Positions 17,293 through 25,592 of a stretch of DNA of 64,000 nt are shown here, piece by piece. The number at the start of each line of letters is the position of its first letter. Position 1 is the first letter of the stretch. The stretch covers positions 1-64,000 of the forward strand of contig MFRM01000007.1 in the NCBI GenBank assembly GCA_001784555.1, in the 5' to 3' direction. Source of the DNA: Candidatus Melainabacteria bacterium RIFCSPHIGHO2_02_FULL_34_12 (lineage in GTDB: Bacteria > Cyanobacteriota > Vampirovibrionia > 2-02-FULL-35-15). Under the pieces are notes generated by a model. The model saw only the letters and a program-made list of their open reading frames with translations, did no database searches and was not told the origin of the DNA. The translations under genes were made by a program, and so were the position numbers.

Positions 17293-17538
17293 TTAGTCAG
17301 CCCTTCTCACGATTTCTTTTAAAATCCATTTTTTAGTTTTACTTATTGGTCTGTGCTCTTCTATTGCAACCTTGTCACCAATTTTGCACTCATTTTTTTC
17401 ATCATGTGCTTTAAAGTTTTTAGTTCTTACAACTGTTTTTTGATATTTAGGATGAGGTGCTCTGTTCTCAACAGCTACAACAATGGTTTTTTCCATTTTA
17501 TTGCTGACGACATTCCCTCTTAATATTTTTTTAGGCAT
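17293..17538 (-). CDS. rpsQ: 30S ribosomal protein S17
   Basis: 81 residues; [20 protein letters not shown], then [27 protein letters not shown], the OB-fold S17 signature. Primary binder of the 16S 5' domain. One base after rpmC, three before rplN. Confidence 0.96.
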   Translation of the reverse strand: MPKKILRGNVVSNKMEKTIVVAVENRAPHPKYQKTVVRTKNFKAHDEKNECKIGDKVAIEEHRPISKTKKWILKEIVRRAD

Positions 17539-17539
17539 A

Positions 17540-17824
17540 TTATTTACCTTCCTTCTTTTTTACTGCTTTAGGCTCAGTTTTCTTTTTTCTTTCTTTTTTT
17601 ACTTTTACAGTAGATTTAGCAGCATTAGGATTTTCTTTTAGCTTTAAAGATTTCACTGTAAGCATTTTTGCGATTTCTTTTCTCTTTTTCTTTATAAGAG
17701 ATGTGTCCTCGAGCTGTCTGGCAGCAAATTTCATTCGCAGATTGACCAGTTCTACTTGTGATTTTTTAACCTGTTCATCTATTTCAGGCGGGGTTAATTC
17801 TTTTATTTCAGTTAGATTTAACAT
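17540..17824 (-). CDS. rpmC: 50S ribosomal protein L29 with lysine-rich tail
   Basis: 94 residues against the usual 63-70. The core ([52 protein letters not shown]) is normal; about 30 residues of Lys/Glu/Ala tail follow ([20 protein letters not shown]). L29 sits by the peptide exit, beside L23, where trigger factor and SRP dock, so the tail is probably exposed near the exit. Confidence 0.95.
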   Translation of the reverse strand: MLNLTEIKELTPPEIDEQVKKSQVELVNLRMKFAARQLEDTSLIKKKRKEIAKMLTVKSLKLKENPNAAKSTVKVKKERKKKTEPKAVKKKEGK

Positions 17825-17826
17825 TT

Positions 17827-18249
17827 TTATCCTTTAATATGATCTTCTTTTTCTATTATTCTGCATTTAATAGGAAGCTTATGAGATGCCAATTGGAGAG
17901 ATTCTATAGCAATTTCCCTTGGAACTCCCGTCATTTCAAATAAGATCCGACCAGGTCTTACTACTGATACCCAAAATTCCGGATTTCCTTTACCTGAACC
18001 CATTCTTACTTCAGCAGGTTTTTTAGTTACAGGTTTATCAGGAAATACCATTATCCAGATTTTTCCACCACGCTTAATACTTCTTACCATTGCTTTTCTT
18101 GCTGCTTCAAGCTGCTTGGAAGAAACCCATGCTGGTTGAAGTGCCTGTAAACCATATTCACCGTAATGAAGTCTTACACCACGTGACTCTTTACCAGTCA
18201 TTCTGCCACGCATTTGTTTTCTAAATTTTGATTGTCTTGGCTGTAGCAT
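17827..18249 (-). CDS. rplP: 50S ribosomal protein L16
   Basis: 140 residues; starts [17 protein letters not shown], then [21 protein letters not shown] and [21 protein letters not shown], all conserved L16 segments. L16 organises the A-site region of the 50S. Its first base is the last base of the rpsC stop. Confidence 0.97.
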   Translation of the reverse strand: MLQPRQSKFRKQMRGRMTGKESRGVRLHYGEYGLQALQPAWVSSKQLEAARKAMVRSIKRGGKIWIMVFPDKPVTKKPAEVRMGSGKGNPEFWVSVVRPGRILFEMTGVPREIAIESLQLASHKLPIKCRIIEKEDHIKG

Positions 18250-18992
18250 TAGTCGTACTCTCTCTCTTTTCTTTTTCTTCTTCTTTTACCTGCTAATTCT
18301 TCTTCAGTTAGATCTTCAGCTGAAACAGGTTTAATATTCCTTTGGACGAATTCTCCAGGAGCAACATTACCACGATAAATCCAGACTTTTACCCCAATAA
18401 TTCCAAAGACAGTTTTTGCTGTAGCAAAACCATAATCAATATCAGCTCGTAAAGTATGCAAAGGAATAGCTCCATCCCTTAGCCACTCAGTTCTAGCAAT
18501 ATCATTTCCGCCAAGTCGACCAGATACCATAACCTTAACTCCTTTAGCACCGGCTCTCATTGCTCTTTGCATTGCTTGTTTCATTGCTTTTCTAAATGTA
18601 ACTCTGCGTTCTAACTGCTGAGCAACAGCTTCACTGGTAAGTTGTGCATCAAGATCTGCCTTTGATACTTCAATTACATTAATCTGAACAATAACGTCTT
18701 TTCGGTTAATCATTTCAACAACTTGATTTTTTAAAGTTTCAAGTCCTTGTCCACCCTTACCAACAACTATTCCAGGTCTTACTGAATGAATGTTTACTTG
18801 GATTAATTGGGCTTTTCTCCAAATTTCAATTTTACTAATACCTGCATTAAAAAGTTTTCTTTTTATGTACTCACGAATAAGCCTGTCTTCAAGCACAAGA
18901 TCAGCATAATATTTGGGCGGAGCATACCATTGAGAGTCCCATGTCAGAATGACTCCTAATCTAAAACCTTTTGGATGTGTTTTTTGACCCAT
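18249..18992 (-). CDS. rpsC: 30S ribosomal protein S3
   Basis: 247 residues; starts [20 protein letters not shown], with the KH domain ([20 protein letters not shown]) and the C-terminal domain [20 protein letters not shown]. The basic end [13 protein letters not shown] is short. S3 forms the mRNA entry tunnel and has helicase-like unwinding action. Overlaps rplP by one base. Confidence 0.97.
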   Translation of the reverse strand: MGQKTHPKGFRLGVILTWDSQWYAPPKYYADLVLEDRLIREYIKRKLFNAGISKIEIWRKAQLIQVNIHSVRPGIVVGKGGQGLETLKNQVVEMINRKDVIVQINVIEVSKADLDAQLTSEAVAQQLERRVTFRKAMKQAMQRAMRAGAKGVKVMVSGRLGGNDIARTEWLRDGAIPLHTLRADIDYGFATAKTVFGIIGVKVWIYRGNVAPGEFVQRNIKPVSAEDLTEEELAGKRRRKRKEREYD

Positions 18993-19001
18993 TTTTTAAT
19001 A

Positions 19002-19613
19002 CTACTCCTTATCTTCCTTCTTATCTTTTTTCTTTTTAATTTCTTTAGTCTTAGCAGTTTCGTCTTTTTTAGCTTGCTTTAACGGTTTTGCTTTAGTCTT
19101 CTTTTCTTCTTTTTTTACATCTTTTACAGCTGCTTTTTCAGTATGTTTTCCTTCTTCAGGATGTTCATGGTCATGATCGTGTTTGTGATCGTGCTTATGG
19201 TCATGAACCTGGGTAGTTTTTGGAGCACGCTTATGTTCAGTCTTATGAGCATTGTCATTGTCAGCATATTTTTGTGCTGTTTTTTCATCATGATTAACTT
19301 CAATGGTTACATGACTAGTCCTTTTTAAGATAGGAAATCCTCTTCCTCGTGACACGGCTCTCCATCTTTTAAGCGTAGTTGACTGATCTACATATGCTTT
19401 TGTGACTTTCAGCTCATTTGGATTTAAGGAATTATTTTCTTTAGCATTTGAAACTGCAGATTTTAATACTTTTTCAATAACACGTGCTGCAGCATATGAC
19501 ATAAACTTTAAAACTGTTTGTGCACTATTAGCATCTTTTCCACGAATTACATCTATTACTCTTCTGAGTTTTCGCGGTGACATTCTAATATATTTTGCTA
19601 TTGCTTTTGCCAT
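19002..19613 (-). CDS. rplV: 50S ribosomal protein L22 with histidine/lysine-rich C-terminal tail
   Basis: 203 residues from the ATG at 19613 (MAKAIAKYIRMSPRKLRRVI). The L22 core, including VDQSTTLKRWRAVSRGRGFP and the end TSHVTIEV, is complete by residue 107, the usual full length. The remaining ~95 residues are extra: nine His between residues 137 and 157, alternating with Asp/Lys/Glu (VHDHKHDHKHDHDHEH), then about 45 residues of Lys/Glu. Alternating His-Asp runs commonly bind zinc, nickel or copper. L22 lines the exit tunnel, so the tail would emerge at the solvent side. A GTG start at 19649 falls in the palindrome at 19640 and is less likely. Confidence 0.95.
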   Translation of the reverse strand: MAKAIAKYIRMSPRKLRRVIDVIRGKDANSAQTVLKFMSYAAARVIEKVLKSAVSNAKENNSLNPNELKVTKAYVDQSTTLKRWRAVSRGRGFPILKRTSHVTIEVNHDEKTAQKYADNDNAHKTEHKRAPKTTQVHDHKHDHKHDHDHEHPEEGKHTEKAAVKDVKKEEKKTKAKPLKQAKKDETAKTKEIKKKKDKKEDKE

Positions 19614-19639
19614 GTTTGTTTTTGGTTTGCTCCTACTTT

Positions 19640-19665
19640 GGGCAGACACATAGGTCTGCCCTTAC
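19640..19665. repeat. 26-bp palindrome, GGGCAGAC family, between rpsS and rplV
   Basis: GGGCAGAC / GTCTGCCC arms with the CTTAC-type family end. It occupies the rpsS-rplV gap, where other genes of this operon are spaced by 1-10 bases. Confidence 0.8.
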
Positions 19666-19667
19666 AT

Positions 19668-20000
19668 TTATTTTTTAGCCTCTCCACCTTTTCCTGGTGC
19701 TGCCGCTGGTGCTGCTGTGGCCGCTACAGCATCTTTTTTAGCTACGCCAGAATGTGCTCTAAAAAATCTTGTGATTGAAAATTCTCCAAGCCTATGACCA
19801 ATCATTTGTTCTGTAACATAAACTGGTACAAATTTCCTGCCATTGTGAACTGCAATGGTATGCCCAATCATCTCAGGAATAATCATTGATGCACGTTTCC
19901 AGGTTTTAACTACCTGTTTTTTCCCGTTTTTGTTCATCTCATTAATTTTATTCAATAATGATGGATGAACATATGGACCTTTTTTTAATGACCTTCCCAT
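19668..20000 (-). CDS. rpsS: 30S ribosomal protein S19
   Basis: 110 residues; [19 protein letters not shown] start, [24 protein letters not shown] and [13 protein letters not shown] are S19. The last 20 residues are an Ala/Pro/Gly/Lys tail ([18 protein letters not shown]), longer than usual by about 15. S19 lies in the 30S head facing the A-site tRNA. Stop and rplB are separated by one base. Confidence 0.97.
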   Translation of the reverse strand: MGRSLKKGPYVHPSLLNKINEMNKNGKKQVVKTWKRASMIIPEMIGHTIAVHNGRKFVPVYVTEQMIGHRLGEFSITRFFRAHSGVAKKDAVAATAAPAAAPGKGGEAKK

Positions 20001-20001
20001 C

Positions 20002-20826
20002 TTATTTCTTTCTCCTTGCGACTATATACTTATCAGAAAGTTTTGGCTTTCTGGTTTTCTTACCCATTGCTGGTTTGCCCCATGGAGTTTTTGGCTGTCC
20101 ACCAATAGGACTCCTGCCTTCTCCGCCACCATGTCCATGATCTACAGGATTCATAGCAGAGCCTCTAACTGTAGGTCTGATACCTAAATGACGTTTACGA
20201 CCAGCTTTTCCTAAATTTACATTTAAATGATCTAAATTACCAAGCTGTCCTAACGTAGCCTTACAACCAATGGCTACTCTTCGCATCTCACCTGAAGGAA
20301 GTCTGACAGTAGCATAATCTCCTTCTTTTGCAAGAAGTTGTGCTGCTCCACCTGCAGTTCTTGCCATTTGACCACCTGCACCTGGTTTCAATTCAACATT
20401 ATGGATAAATTCCCCAACAGTAATATTACGAAGTGGAAGCGTATTCCCAATTTTTTGTTCGACATTTGTGCCAGACATTACAAGGTCATTTGTTTTTAAA
20501 CCGTTTGGGCTGAGTATATATCTTTTTTCTCCGTCATTATAGTGAAGAAGAGCTATTCTGCAATTTCTGTTTGGATCATATTCAATTGCTACTACTTTAG
20601 CTGGAACATTGTCTTTGTCTCTTTTGAAATCAATTAATCTGTAATGTTTTTTATGACCGCCGCCTTTGTGCCTAGTTGTTATTCTTCCAAGATTATTCCT
20701 GCCTGATTTTTTCCTGTAAGGCATTAATAATTTTTTTTCAGGTTTTGACTTAGTAATCTCACCAAAGTCTATAAAGCTCATGCCTCTTTGTCCGGGAGTT
20801 TGTGGTTTTAATTCTCTAATTGGCAT
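20002..20826 (-). CDS. rplB: 50S ribosomal protein L2
   Basis: 274 residues, family length. [21 protein letters not shown], the central [14 protein letters not shown]-like stretch ([19 protein letters not shown]) and the peptidyl-transferase motif [19 protein letters not shown], with the essential His, are intact. Ends with [13 protein letters not shown]. Needed for subunit joining and peptidyl transfer. Confidence 0.98.
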   Translation of the reverse strand: MPIRELKPQTPGQRGMSFIDFGEITKSKPEKKLLMPYRKKSGRNNLGRITTRHKGGGHKKHYRLIDFKRDKDNVPAKVVAIEYDPNRNCRIALLHYNDGEKRYILSPNGLKTNDLVMSGTNVEQKIGNTLPLRNITVGEFIHNVELKPGAGGQMARTAGGAAQLLAKEGDYATVRLPSGEMRRVAIGCKATLGQLGNLDHLNVNLGKAGRKRHLGIRPTVRGSAMNPVDHGHGGGEGRSPIGGQPKTPWGKPAMGKKTRKPKLSDKYIVARRKK

Positions 20827-20864
20827 TTCTTATTCCTTCATCCTAAATCTTATATAGTGTTAAT

Positions 20865-21158
20865 CTATGAAACCTCTGGGAAATATTCAATTCTTGGACC
20901 TTCTATGGTTAAAACTGCTTTTTTTGAATCAATTGGTAATTTATATCCGGCTTTGGTCCTACGTCTATGACCTTTGATTTTTATTGTTTGTATACCTTTT
21001 ATTTTTCTATCAGGAAAAATTACTTCAAATGCATTTTTAATAGCTGATTTTGATGCATCCTTAGCTACTTCAAAAGTATATTTATTAAACTGGCTAAGTG
21101 CAGTACTTTTTTCAGTAATAAGAGGCTTAATTATAATATCTGAGATGTTCTTAGCCAT
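20865..21158 (-). CDS. rplW: 50S ribosomal protein L23
   Basis: 97 residues; IIIKPLITEKSTALSQFNKYTFEV start, FEVIFPDRKIKGIQTIKIKG and RRRTKAGYKLPIDSKKAVLTI are L23. It is the docking point for trigger factor and SRP at the exit tunnel. Starts four bases after rplD. Confidence 0.96.
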   Translation of the reverse strand: MAKNISDIIIKPLITEKSTALSQFNKYTFEVAKDASKSAIKNAFEVIFPDRKIKGIQTIKIKGHRRRTKAGYKLPIDSKKAVLTIEGPRIEYFPEVS

Positions 21159-21162
21159 TTTT

Positions 21163-21795
21163 TTATGCTTTCTTGGCTTTTCCTTTCGCTAATTTTGAAA
21201 ACCTCTTTTCTAATTCTGAAATAGCACTTTCAGTAATTACTATGGTGTTTGCTTTTAATACATCATAAACACCAACAAATTTTTGATCTTTTAATTCTAC
21301 TTCGGGGACATTTCTTGATGTTCTTTTGACCTCAGCACAGTTAGGCTCACCCTCTTTACAAATAAATAGTAGTGGGGTTTTCATAATGCCTGCTGATTTT
21401 GCTTGTGCCAGGAAAGTTTTTGTTTTTCCATCCTTAATCTCAGGAAGCTTGTTTAAAATTACTATATTTTCTGATTTAGATGCTATTGCCTGAGCTAAAG
21501 CAAGATTTCTTGCTTTTTGAGGAATCTTAAATTTAAAAGAACGGGGTTTAGGACCAAAGGTAATTCCTCCACCAACCCATAAAGGAGATCTAATAGAACC
21601 TGCTCTGGCTCTTCCTGTTCCTTTTTGTTTCCAGGGTTTTTTACCACCTCCACGAACTTCTCCTTTTGTTTTAGTAGAAGCTGTGCCGGCTCGTTGATTT
21701 GATTGTTGTCTTAAAACTGATAAATGCAATAAATGAACATTAGGCGTTAAATTCGAAAATAAATCAGGAAGTTGTTGTATGCTTGCTTTAGACAT
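21163..21795 (-). CDS. rplD: 50S ribosomal protein L4
   Basis: 210 residues; the tunnel loop QSNQRAGTASTKTKGEVRGGGKK followed by PWKQKGTGRARAGS is the L4 signature. In enterobacteria L4 represses the S10 operon. Here it is the first gene of the minus-strand operon because rpsJ-rplC are on the plus strand, so its transcription depends on the new upstream region, where a good promoter is visible at 21857-21885. Confidence 0.97.
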   Translation of the reverse strand: MSKASIQQLPDLFSNLTPNVHLLHLSVLRQQSNQRAGTASTKTKGEVRGGGKKPWKQKGTGRARAGSIRSPLWVGGGITFGPKPRSFKFKIPQKARNLALAQAIASKSENIVILNKLPEIKDGKTKTFLAQAKSAGIMKTPLLFICKEGEPNCAEVKRTSRNVPEVELKDQKFVGVYDVLKANTIVITESAISELEKRFSKLAKGKAKKA

Positions 21796-21856
21796 TTTTT
21801 TAATGGGTTATAAATGTTTTTTGTTTTTGCGATCATATTTAAAGACGCAGAGGTTA

Positions 21857-21885
21857 ATTCTAACGGTCTATGATATTTTGGTCAA
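21857..21885 (-). promoter_or_regulatory. sigma-70 type promoter for the rplD-secY operon
   Basis: On the minus strand, TTGACC (-35, 21880-21885), a 17-base spacer and TAGAAT (-10, 21857-21862). The predicted start near 21850 gives a leader of about 55 bases before rplD. This is the best promoter seen in the window and sits where the split superoperon needs one. Confidence 0.65.
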
Positions 21886-21947
21886 CAACTAATTTTTATT
21901 GTGTATGGAAATACATTTGCTTACAACTGCTATGATATTTTAAATAG

Positions 21948-21975
21948 GTAGAGACGCTATGAATAGCGTCTCTAC
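21948..21975. repeat. 28-bp perfect palindrome, GTAGAGACG family
   Basis: Thirteen-base arms GTAGAGACGCTAT around GA. It lies between the rplD operon promoter and the glycosyltransferase gene, transcribed divergently. Perfect pairing allows a strong hairpin on either strand. Confidence 0.9.
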
Positions 21976-22063
21976 ATCAATAATTAAACTTGAACAATTT
22001 AAAGAAATTATAAAAAATTAGTTTCAATTGCTTTTAAAGAACTATGGAGTAAAAGTAAAAAGG

Positions 22064-23140
22064 ATGCATGCATTATTTATTAATCCCGGTGGCATTGGAG
22101 ATCAAATATTATTATTACCTGCTGTTAAATTATTAAAAGAGAATTATCCTGACTATCATATAGATCTTTTGTGCGAGCCAAGAAGCTCATGCATTGGTGA
22201 GCTGACAAATTTATATAGAAAAATTAAAGAATTTGATTTTAAAGATAAAAATCCTGAGATATTTAGTCTCAGAGAAATAATCCGCAGAAGAAGATATAAG
22301 TATGTAATTTCAACCGGCTCTTCTTACAAAGCAAATTTTGTAACTGCACTTGCTGATGCTGAAATTAAAATAGGTTTTAAAAAAGGATTTTTTAGCAAAT
22401 TTCTTTTGACATATCCAGTAATTCTTAATAAAAACCAATACACATCTAATATGTTCAGTGATCTTCTAGAGCCAATTGTTTCAGATCTTTCCAAAAAAGT
22501 AGCAGGAAAAAATTTAATCCCAGAAATAAAATTAAAAATGAGTGCTGTTGAATGGGCACGAGAAACACTAAATCCCAGAATTAAAGAAAGATATTATGCT
22601 AAGAAAATCTTCATACATCCCGGTGTTAGTAAACTCAGTATTCAAAAAAATATTTTAAAAAGCTGGTCAAGCAAAAACTGGGCAACACTGATAGAAAAGC
22701 TTATTGAAAACCAGGACAATATGGTTATTCTTATCGGGGGAAAAGACGATCATGACACCATTGATGACATCCATAAAAAGTTATCGTTTTTTGCAAGACC
22801 AAAAAACTTTTTTGATTTGAGTTCTCTTGATCTAACAATTGAAAAATTGGGAGCACTTATTAGCTCATCTGATTTGCTTGTTTGTGTAGATTCTGCACCC
22901 ATGCATATTGCTGTAGCGCTAGGAAAGAGACTTGTAGCTTTCTTTGGACCAACTAATCCTAAAAAACTGCTCCCAAATAATCCAAAATTCATTCCGGTTC
23001 ACGTAAAAAATCTGGAGTGTAGACCATGTCTTTTTGATAATAGAAGTGAATCATGTTCAAGACCAGAATGCCTAAACGTAACTCCAGAAATGATGTTAAA
23101 TACAATAAATATTCAACTTGGTTCTTTGAAAACTGTTTAA
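22064..23140 (+). CDS. glycosyltransferase family 9 (heptosyltransferase-like)
   Basis: 358 residues. N-terminal MHALFINPGGIGDQILLLPA is the family 9 nucleotide-sugar fold start, and the second half has IHPGVS, ILIGGKDDHD, SSDLLVCVDSAPMHIAVALGK and VAFFGPTNP, the donor-site motifs of heptosyltransferases, then the CRPC...CSRPEC cysteine cluster common in the family. It likely adds a heptose or similar sugar to the LPS core at the inner face of the membrane. The ATG at 22064 is preferred to a TTG at 22028; the family motif begins right after it. Confidence 0.88.
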   Translation: MHALFINPGGIGDQILLLPAVKLLKENYPDYHIDLLCEPRSSCIGELTNLYRKIKEFDFKDKNPEIFSLREIIRRRRYKYVISTGSSYKANFVTALADAEIKIGFKKGFFSKFLLTYPVILNKNQYTSNMFSDLLEPIVSDLSKKVAGKNLIPEIKLKMSAVEWARETLNPRIKERYYAKKIFIHPGVSKLSIQKNILKSWSSKNWATLIEKLIENQDNMVILIGGKDDHDTIDDIHKKLSFFARPKNFFDLSSLDLTIEKLGALISSSDLLVCVDSAPMHIAVALGKRLVAFFGPTNPKKLLPNNPKFIPVHVKNLECRPCLFDNRSESCSRPECLNVTPEMMLNTINIQLGSLKTV

Positions 23141-23398
23141 TTAAGTTTTATAAGAAGGGAAAATTAATATTTTATTTTCTGTTTTTTCTCCTTGGGATGG
23201 TTTTACGCTCTTATTAAGATTATCTTTTTTAGGTTCACCTGAAAGTTGCTTTAGCCGAGTAAGTATTTTTGCCAGAAAGAACAATTGCCTGTCTTCCTTC
23301 TCTGATAAATATCTAAATCTTGATGAAAAATCTTTTTCAAGGAACAGAGAAAGTTCATTAATTATTTTGTCTAGCTTATTTTCTTTGTCATATCTCAT
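23141..23398 (-). CDS. hypothetical protein
   Basis: 85 residues, helical and charged: INELSLFLEKDFSSRFRYLS, LFFLAKILTRLKQLSGEPKK. No signal peptide, membrane segment or known motif. Convergent with the glycosyltransferase gene, whose stop touches its own, and divergent from tpiA 37 bases away, so it probably shares the promoter region with tpiA. Confidence 0.5.
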   Translation of the reverse strand: MRYDKENKLDKIINELSLFLEKDFSSRFRYLSEKEDRQLFFLAKILTRLKQLSGEPKKDNLNKSVKPSQGEKTENKILIFPSYKT

Positions 23399-23435
23399 TA
23401 ATTTTTATTATATAATGATTTACTGAAAGATATTT

Positions 23436-24230
23436 ATGAGAAAGAAATTTATTATTGGAAACTGGAAAATGAACTTAACTTTAGGTGAGGCTCAGGATCT
23501 GGTTTTTAAATTAAAAAACTTCATGAAAGGTAAGAATTCTACAGATGTGGCTGTTTGTCCGCCATACACTTATCTCTTAACCCTTTCAAATATCCTAAAA
23601 GACAGCAATATACTTATTGGTGCGCAAAACATGTTTCATAAAGAAGAAGGAGCCTTTACTGGTGAGATTTCTCCCGTAATGTTAAAAGACCTGAATGTAA
23701 TTATGGTTATTTTAGGTCACAGTGAAAGAAGACAAATTTTTCATGAAACGGACCAGGATGTAAACTTAAAAATTAAGTGTGCATTAAAATTTGGGTTTAT
23801 GCCTGTATTTTGCGTGGGTGAAGATTTTAATACTAGAGAAAAAGGCAAAGCAGAAGATTGGGTAAAGAATCAGATTCTTGAGGGAATTAAAGATTTAAAA
23901 GCAGAAGAAATCGAAAAGTTAATTATTGCTTATGAACCTATATGGGCAATTGGAACAGGAAAAATATGCAGCGGCGAAGATGCTAATAAAATAATAAAAA
24001 TGATTAGGGAAACGATTAAATTAAAAAGTAACGATTCAATAGCTCAAAAAGTCCGAATTTTGTATGGAGGAAGCATTAAAGCAAGCAACTTCCAGGAACA
24101 CATTAAATACCCGGATATTGACGGGGGTTTAGTAGGTGGAACGAGTCTTATATTTGAAGAGTTTTCAAAAGTTATAGATTTGGCATCGGCAAGTAACGTA
24201 CATGCACTGCATCAAAGCCATCCTGTGTAA
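23436..24230 (+). CDS. tpiA: triose-phosphate isomerase
   Basis: Glycolysis: interconverts DHAP and glyceraldehyde-3-phosphate. 264 residues; GNWKMN with the catalytic Lys, LGHSERR with the catalytic His, YEPIWAIGTGK with the catalytic Glu and phosphate loop, then YGGSIKASN and GGLVGGTSL. The last ~15 residues (ASASNVHALHQSHPV) go beyond the usual end and overlap the opposing SPOR gene by 59 bases. TATAAT at 23411-23416 is a candidate -10 close to the start. Confidence 0.97.
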   Translation: MRKKFIIGNWKMNLTLGEAQDLVFKLKNFMKGKNSTDVAVCPPYTYLLTLSNILKDSNILIGAQNMFHKEEGAFTGEISPVMLKDLNVIMVILGHSERRQIFHETDQDVNLKIKCALKFGFMPVFCVGEDFNTREKGKAEDWVKNQILEGIKDLKAEEIEKLIIAYEPIWAIGTGKICSGEDANKIIKMIRETIKLKSNDSIAQKVRILYGGSIKASNFQEHIKYPDIDGGLVGGTSLIFEEFSKVIDLASASNVHALHQSHPV

Positions 24231-24711
24231 GTTCTTTTGCAAAAGAATATGCTTTTGATTTTGAACCAAGTCTTTCCATCTCAAATGTATAAATTCCATT
24301 ATCAAGTTTTTTTATATCTATTTGTTTAAACTTAGGTAAGAGTTTAATTGCTTCATCTTTAGCTACAGACAGATTCCCATATTCACCAACAGTTACAACA
24401 TAAGGCTTAGACATAGGGACATGCAGGAATTCGCTTATTGTACTGAATAGTTCAAATAATTTAGGATCCAATGTTTTAAGAAAAAAAGAATTTAATATAA
24501 TGCTTGAAGAAATTAAAATAAAAACTGCCAAAGAAGAAATTAACTGAAGATTTGTTTTCTTTTTAATTTGATTCTTTTTAAATCTCAGCTTCTCAATAGG
24601 ATTTTCAATTTCAATTTCAATCTTCTCATTTACAGTTACTGATTCTGAAGATGTTTCTACAGCTTCTTTATTTTTTGATTCGAATATATTTTTATTTTTT
24701 ACTTCACTCAC
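24172..24711 (-). CDS. SPOR-like domain membrane protein
   Basis: 179 residues from a GTG start. Residues 1-55 are charged, one membrane segment follows (LQLISSLAVFILISSSIIL), and the rest, from KPYVVTVGEYGNLSVAKDEA to GFDAVHVRYLPM, has the beta-alpha-beta pattern of SPOR peptidoglycan-binding domains (VTVGEY...A..A..L...G). Probably an inner-membrane protein with its C-terminus in the periplasm binding septal glycans. Assignment by pattern only. Its 3' end overlaps tpiA tail to tail by 59 bases. Confidence 0.6.
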   Translation of the reverse strand: MSEVKNKNIFESKNKEAVETSSESVTVNEKIEIEIENPIEKLRFKKNQIKKKTNLQLISSLAVFILISSSIILNSFFLKTLDPKLFELFSTISEFLHVPMSKPYVVTVGEYGNLSVAKDEAIKLLPKFKQIDIKKLDNGIYTFEMERLGSKSKAYSFAKELTQDGFDAVHVRYLPMPNL

Positions 24712-24715
24712 AATA

Positions 24716-24731
24716 TTGTATTGTAATACAA
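24716..24731. promoter_or_regulatory. 16-bp palindrome before the SPOR-like gene
   Basis: TTGTATT-GT-AATACAA, perfect arms of seven, located 5-20 bases upstream of the GTG start of the SPOR-like gene on the minus strand. Could be an operator or a hairpin covering the start; no regulator is known. Confidence 0.35.
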
Positions 24732-24756
24732 AGTAATAACATAAAAGACGGAAAAT

Positions 24757-25575
24757 CTATTTTATTTCACAAAAACCATGTGTATTTTTATCTGACTTTG
24801 ACTTTGAAAACTCTTCATCTGCAGATGGTATTAAAGCTTCTTCAGTTAATTCAATATTTATTTCATCCCCAGCTCTAATATCAACCATATTCCCTCTCTG
24901 ATAGGCAAAAAGAGAAAGCCCTGCAATTGCACCTACTACAGCCCCTATAGTACCTCCTGCAGCACTGCCTTCAGCAGCTAAGCCAGCACCAAAACCTGCA
25001 GCAATAGGAGCAATAATAGTCGATCCTGAGATTAATGCGTTTTTCTTAGTTAGCTTACCTTTTAAAAGTCCGCTTCTGGTAAGCACATTAGCTACTATCG
25101 GGATTTGCCTGCCGTCCGGAATTGAAACATTCTTAAACTCAATTCTTATACTTCCTGCTCGATGAAGTCTTCTGGCAAGATTTATTTCAGAGATGGTTCC
25201 ATTTACAGTACTTCCTGCAGGAACTACATTATCACCATTTATAATTATATTTTCAGAGATTTTAGCTGTAATTTCGTCCCCAACCATGCTTGTTAATTCA
25301 TCTACAGGAGTTTCAAATATAATTTTTAGTTTTGTGCCTCCAGGAATCTTACTGACATATCCTTTAAGTAAGGTAGGTTTATCAGTTTTTATCTCTTTTA
25401 TCTCCGGGTCATTAGTGTCAGTGTCAATTTCATTAAAATCTTTTTCTTTTTCTATAACTGACTCATCTGGATTTTCAACTTGACTTTCAATATTTTGAGC
25501 AAAACAAAGATTATTTGTTATTAATATGAAGGCAAATAAGAAAATTAATTTGTTTTTTATTTTATTGTTGGGCAT
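24757..25575 (-). CDS. secreted/periplasmic protein with glycine-zipper segment, function unknown
   Basis: 272 residues from the ATG at 25575; signal peptide NKLIFLFAFILITNNLCFAQ. An acidic linker leads to a beta-rich domain (KIPGGTKLKIIFETPVDELT, VGDEITAKISENIII, VPAGSTVNGTISEI) that resembles the beta-barrel folds of TrbI/VirB10-like or flagellar-type envelope proteins. Near residue 195 a Gly/Ala-rich stretch (IAAGFGAGLAAEGSAAG, TIGAVVGAIAGLSLFAY) is a glycine zipper that may insert into membrane. Ends with another beta segment. It lies between the SPOR gene and the O-antigen ligase gene, all on the minus strand, so an envelope role is likely. Confidence 0.7.
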   Translation of the reverse strand: MPNNKIKNKLIFLFAFILITNNLCFAQNIESQVENPDESVIEKEKDFNEIDTDTNDPEIKEIKTDKPTLLKGYVSKIPGGTKLKIIFETPVDELTSMVGDEITAKISENIIINGDNVVPAGSTVNGTISEINLARRLHRAGSIRIEFKNVSIPDGRQIPIVANVLTRSGLLKGKLTKKNALISGSTIIAPIAAGFGAGLAAEGSAAGGTIGAVVGAIAGLSLFAYQRGNMVDIRAGDEINIELTEEALIPSADEEFSKSKSDKNTHGFCEIK

Positions 25576-25592
25576 CTTTTCTATTTCCAATT

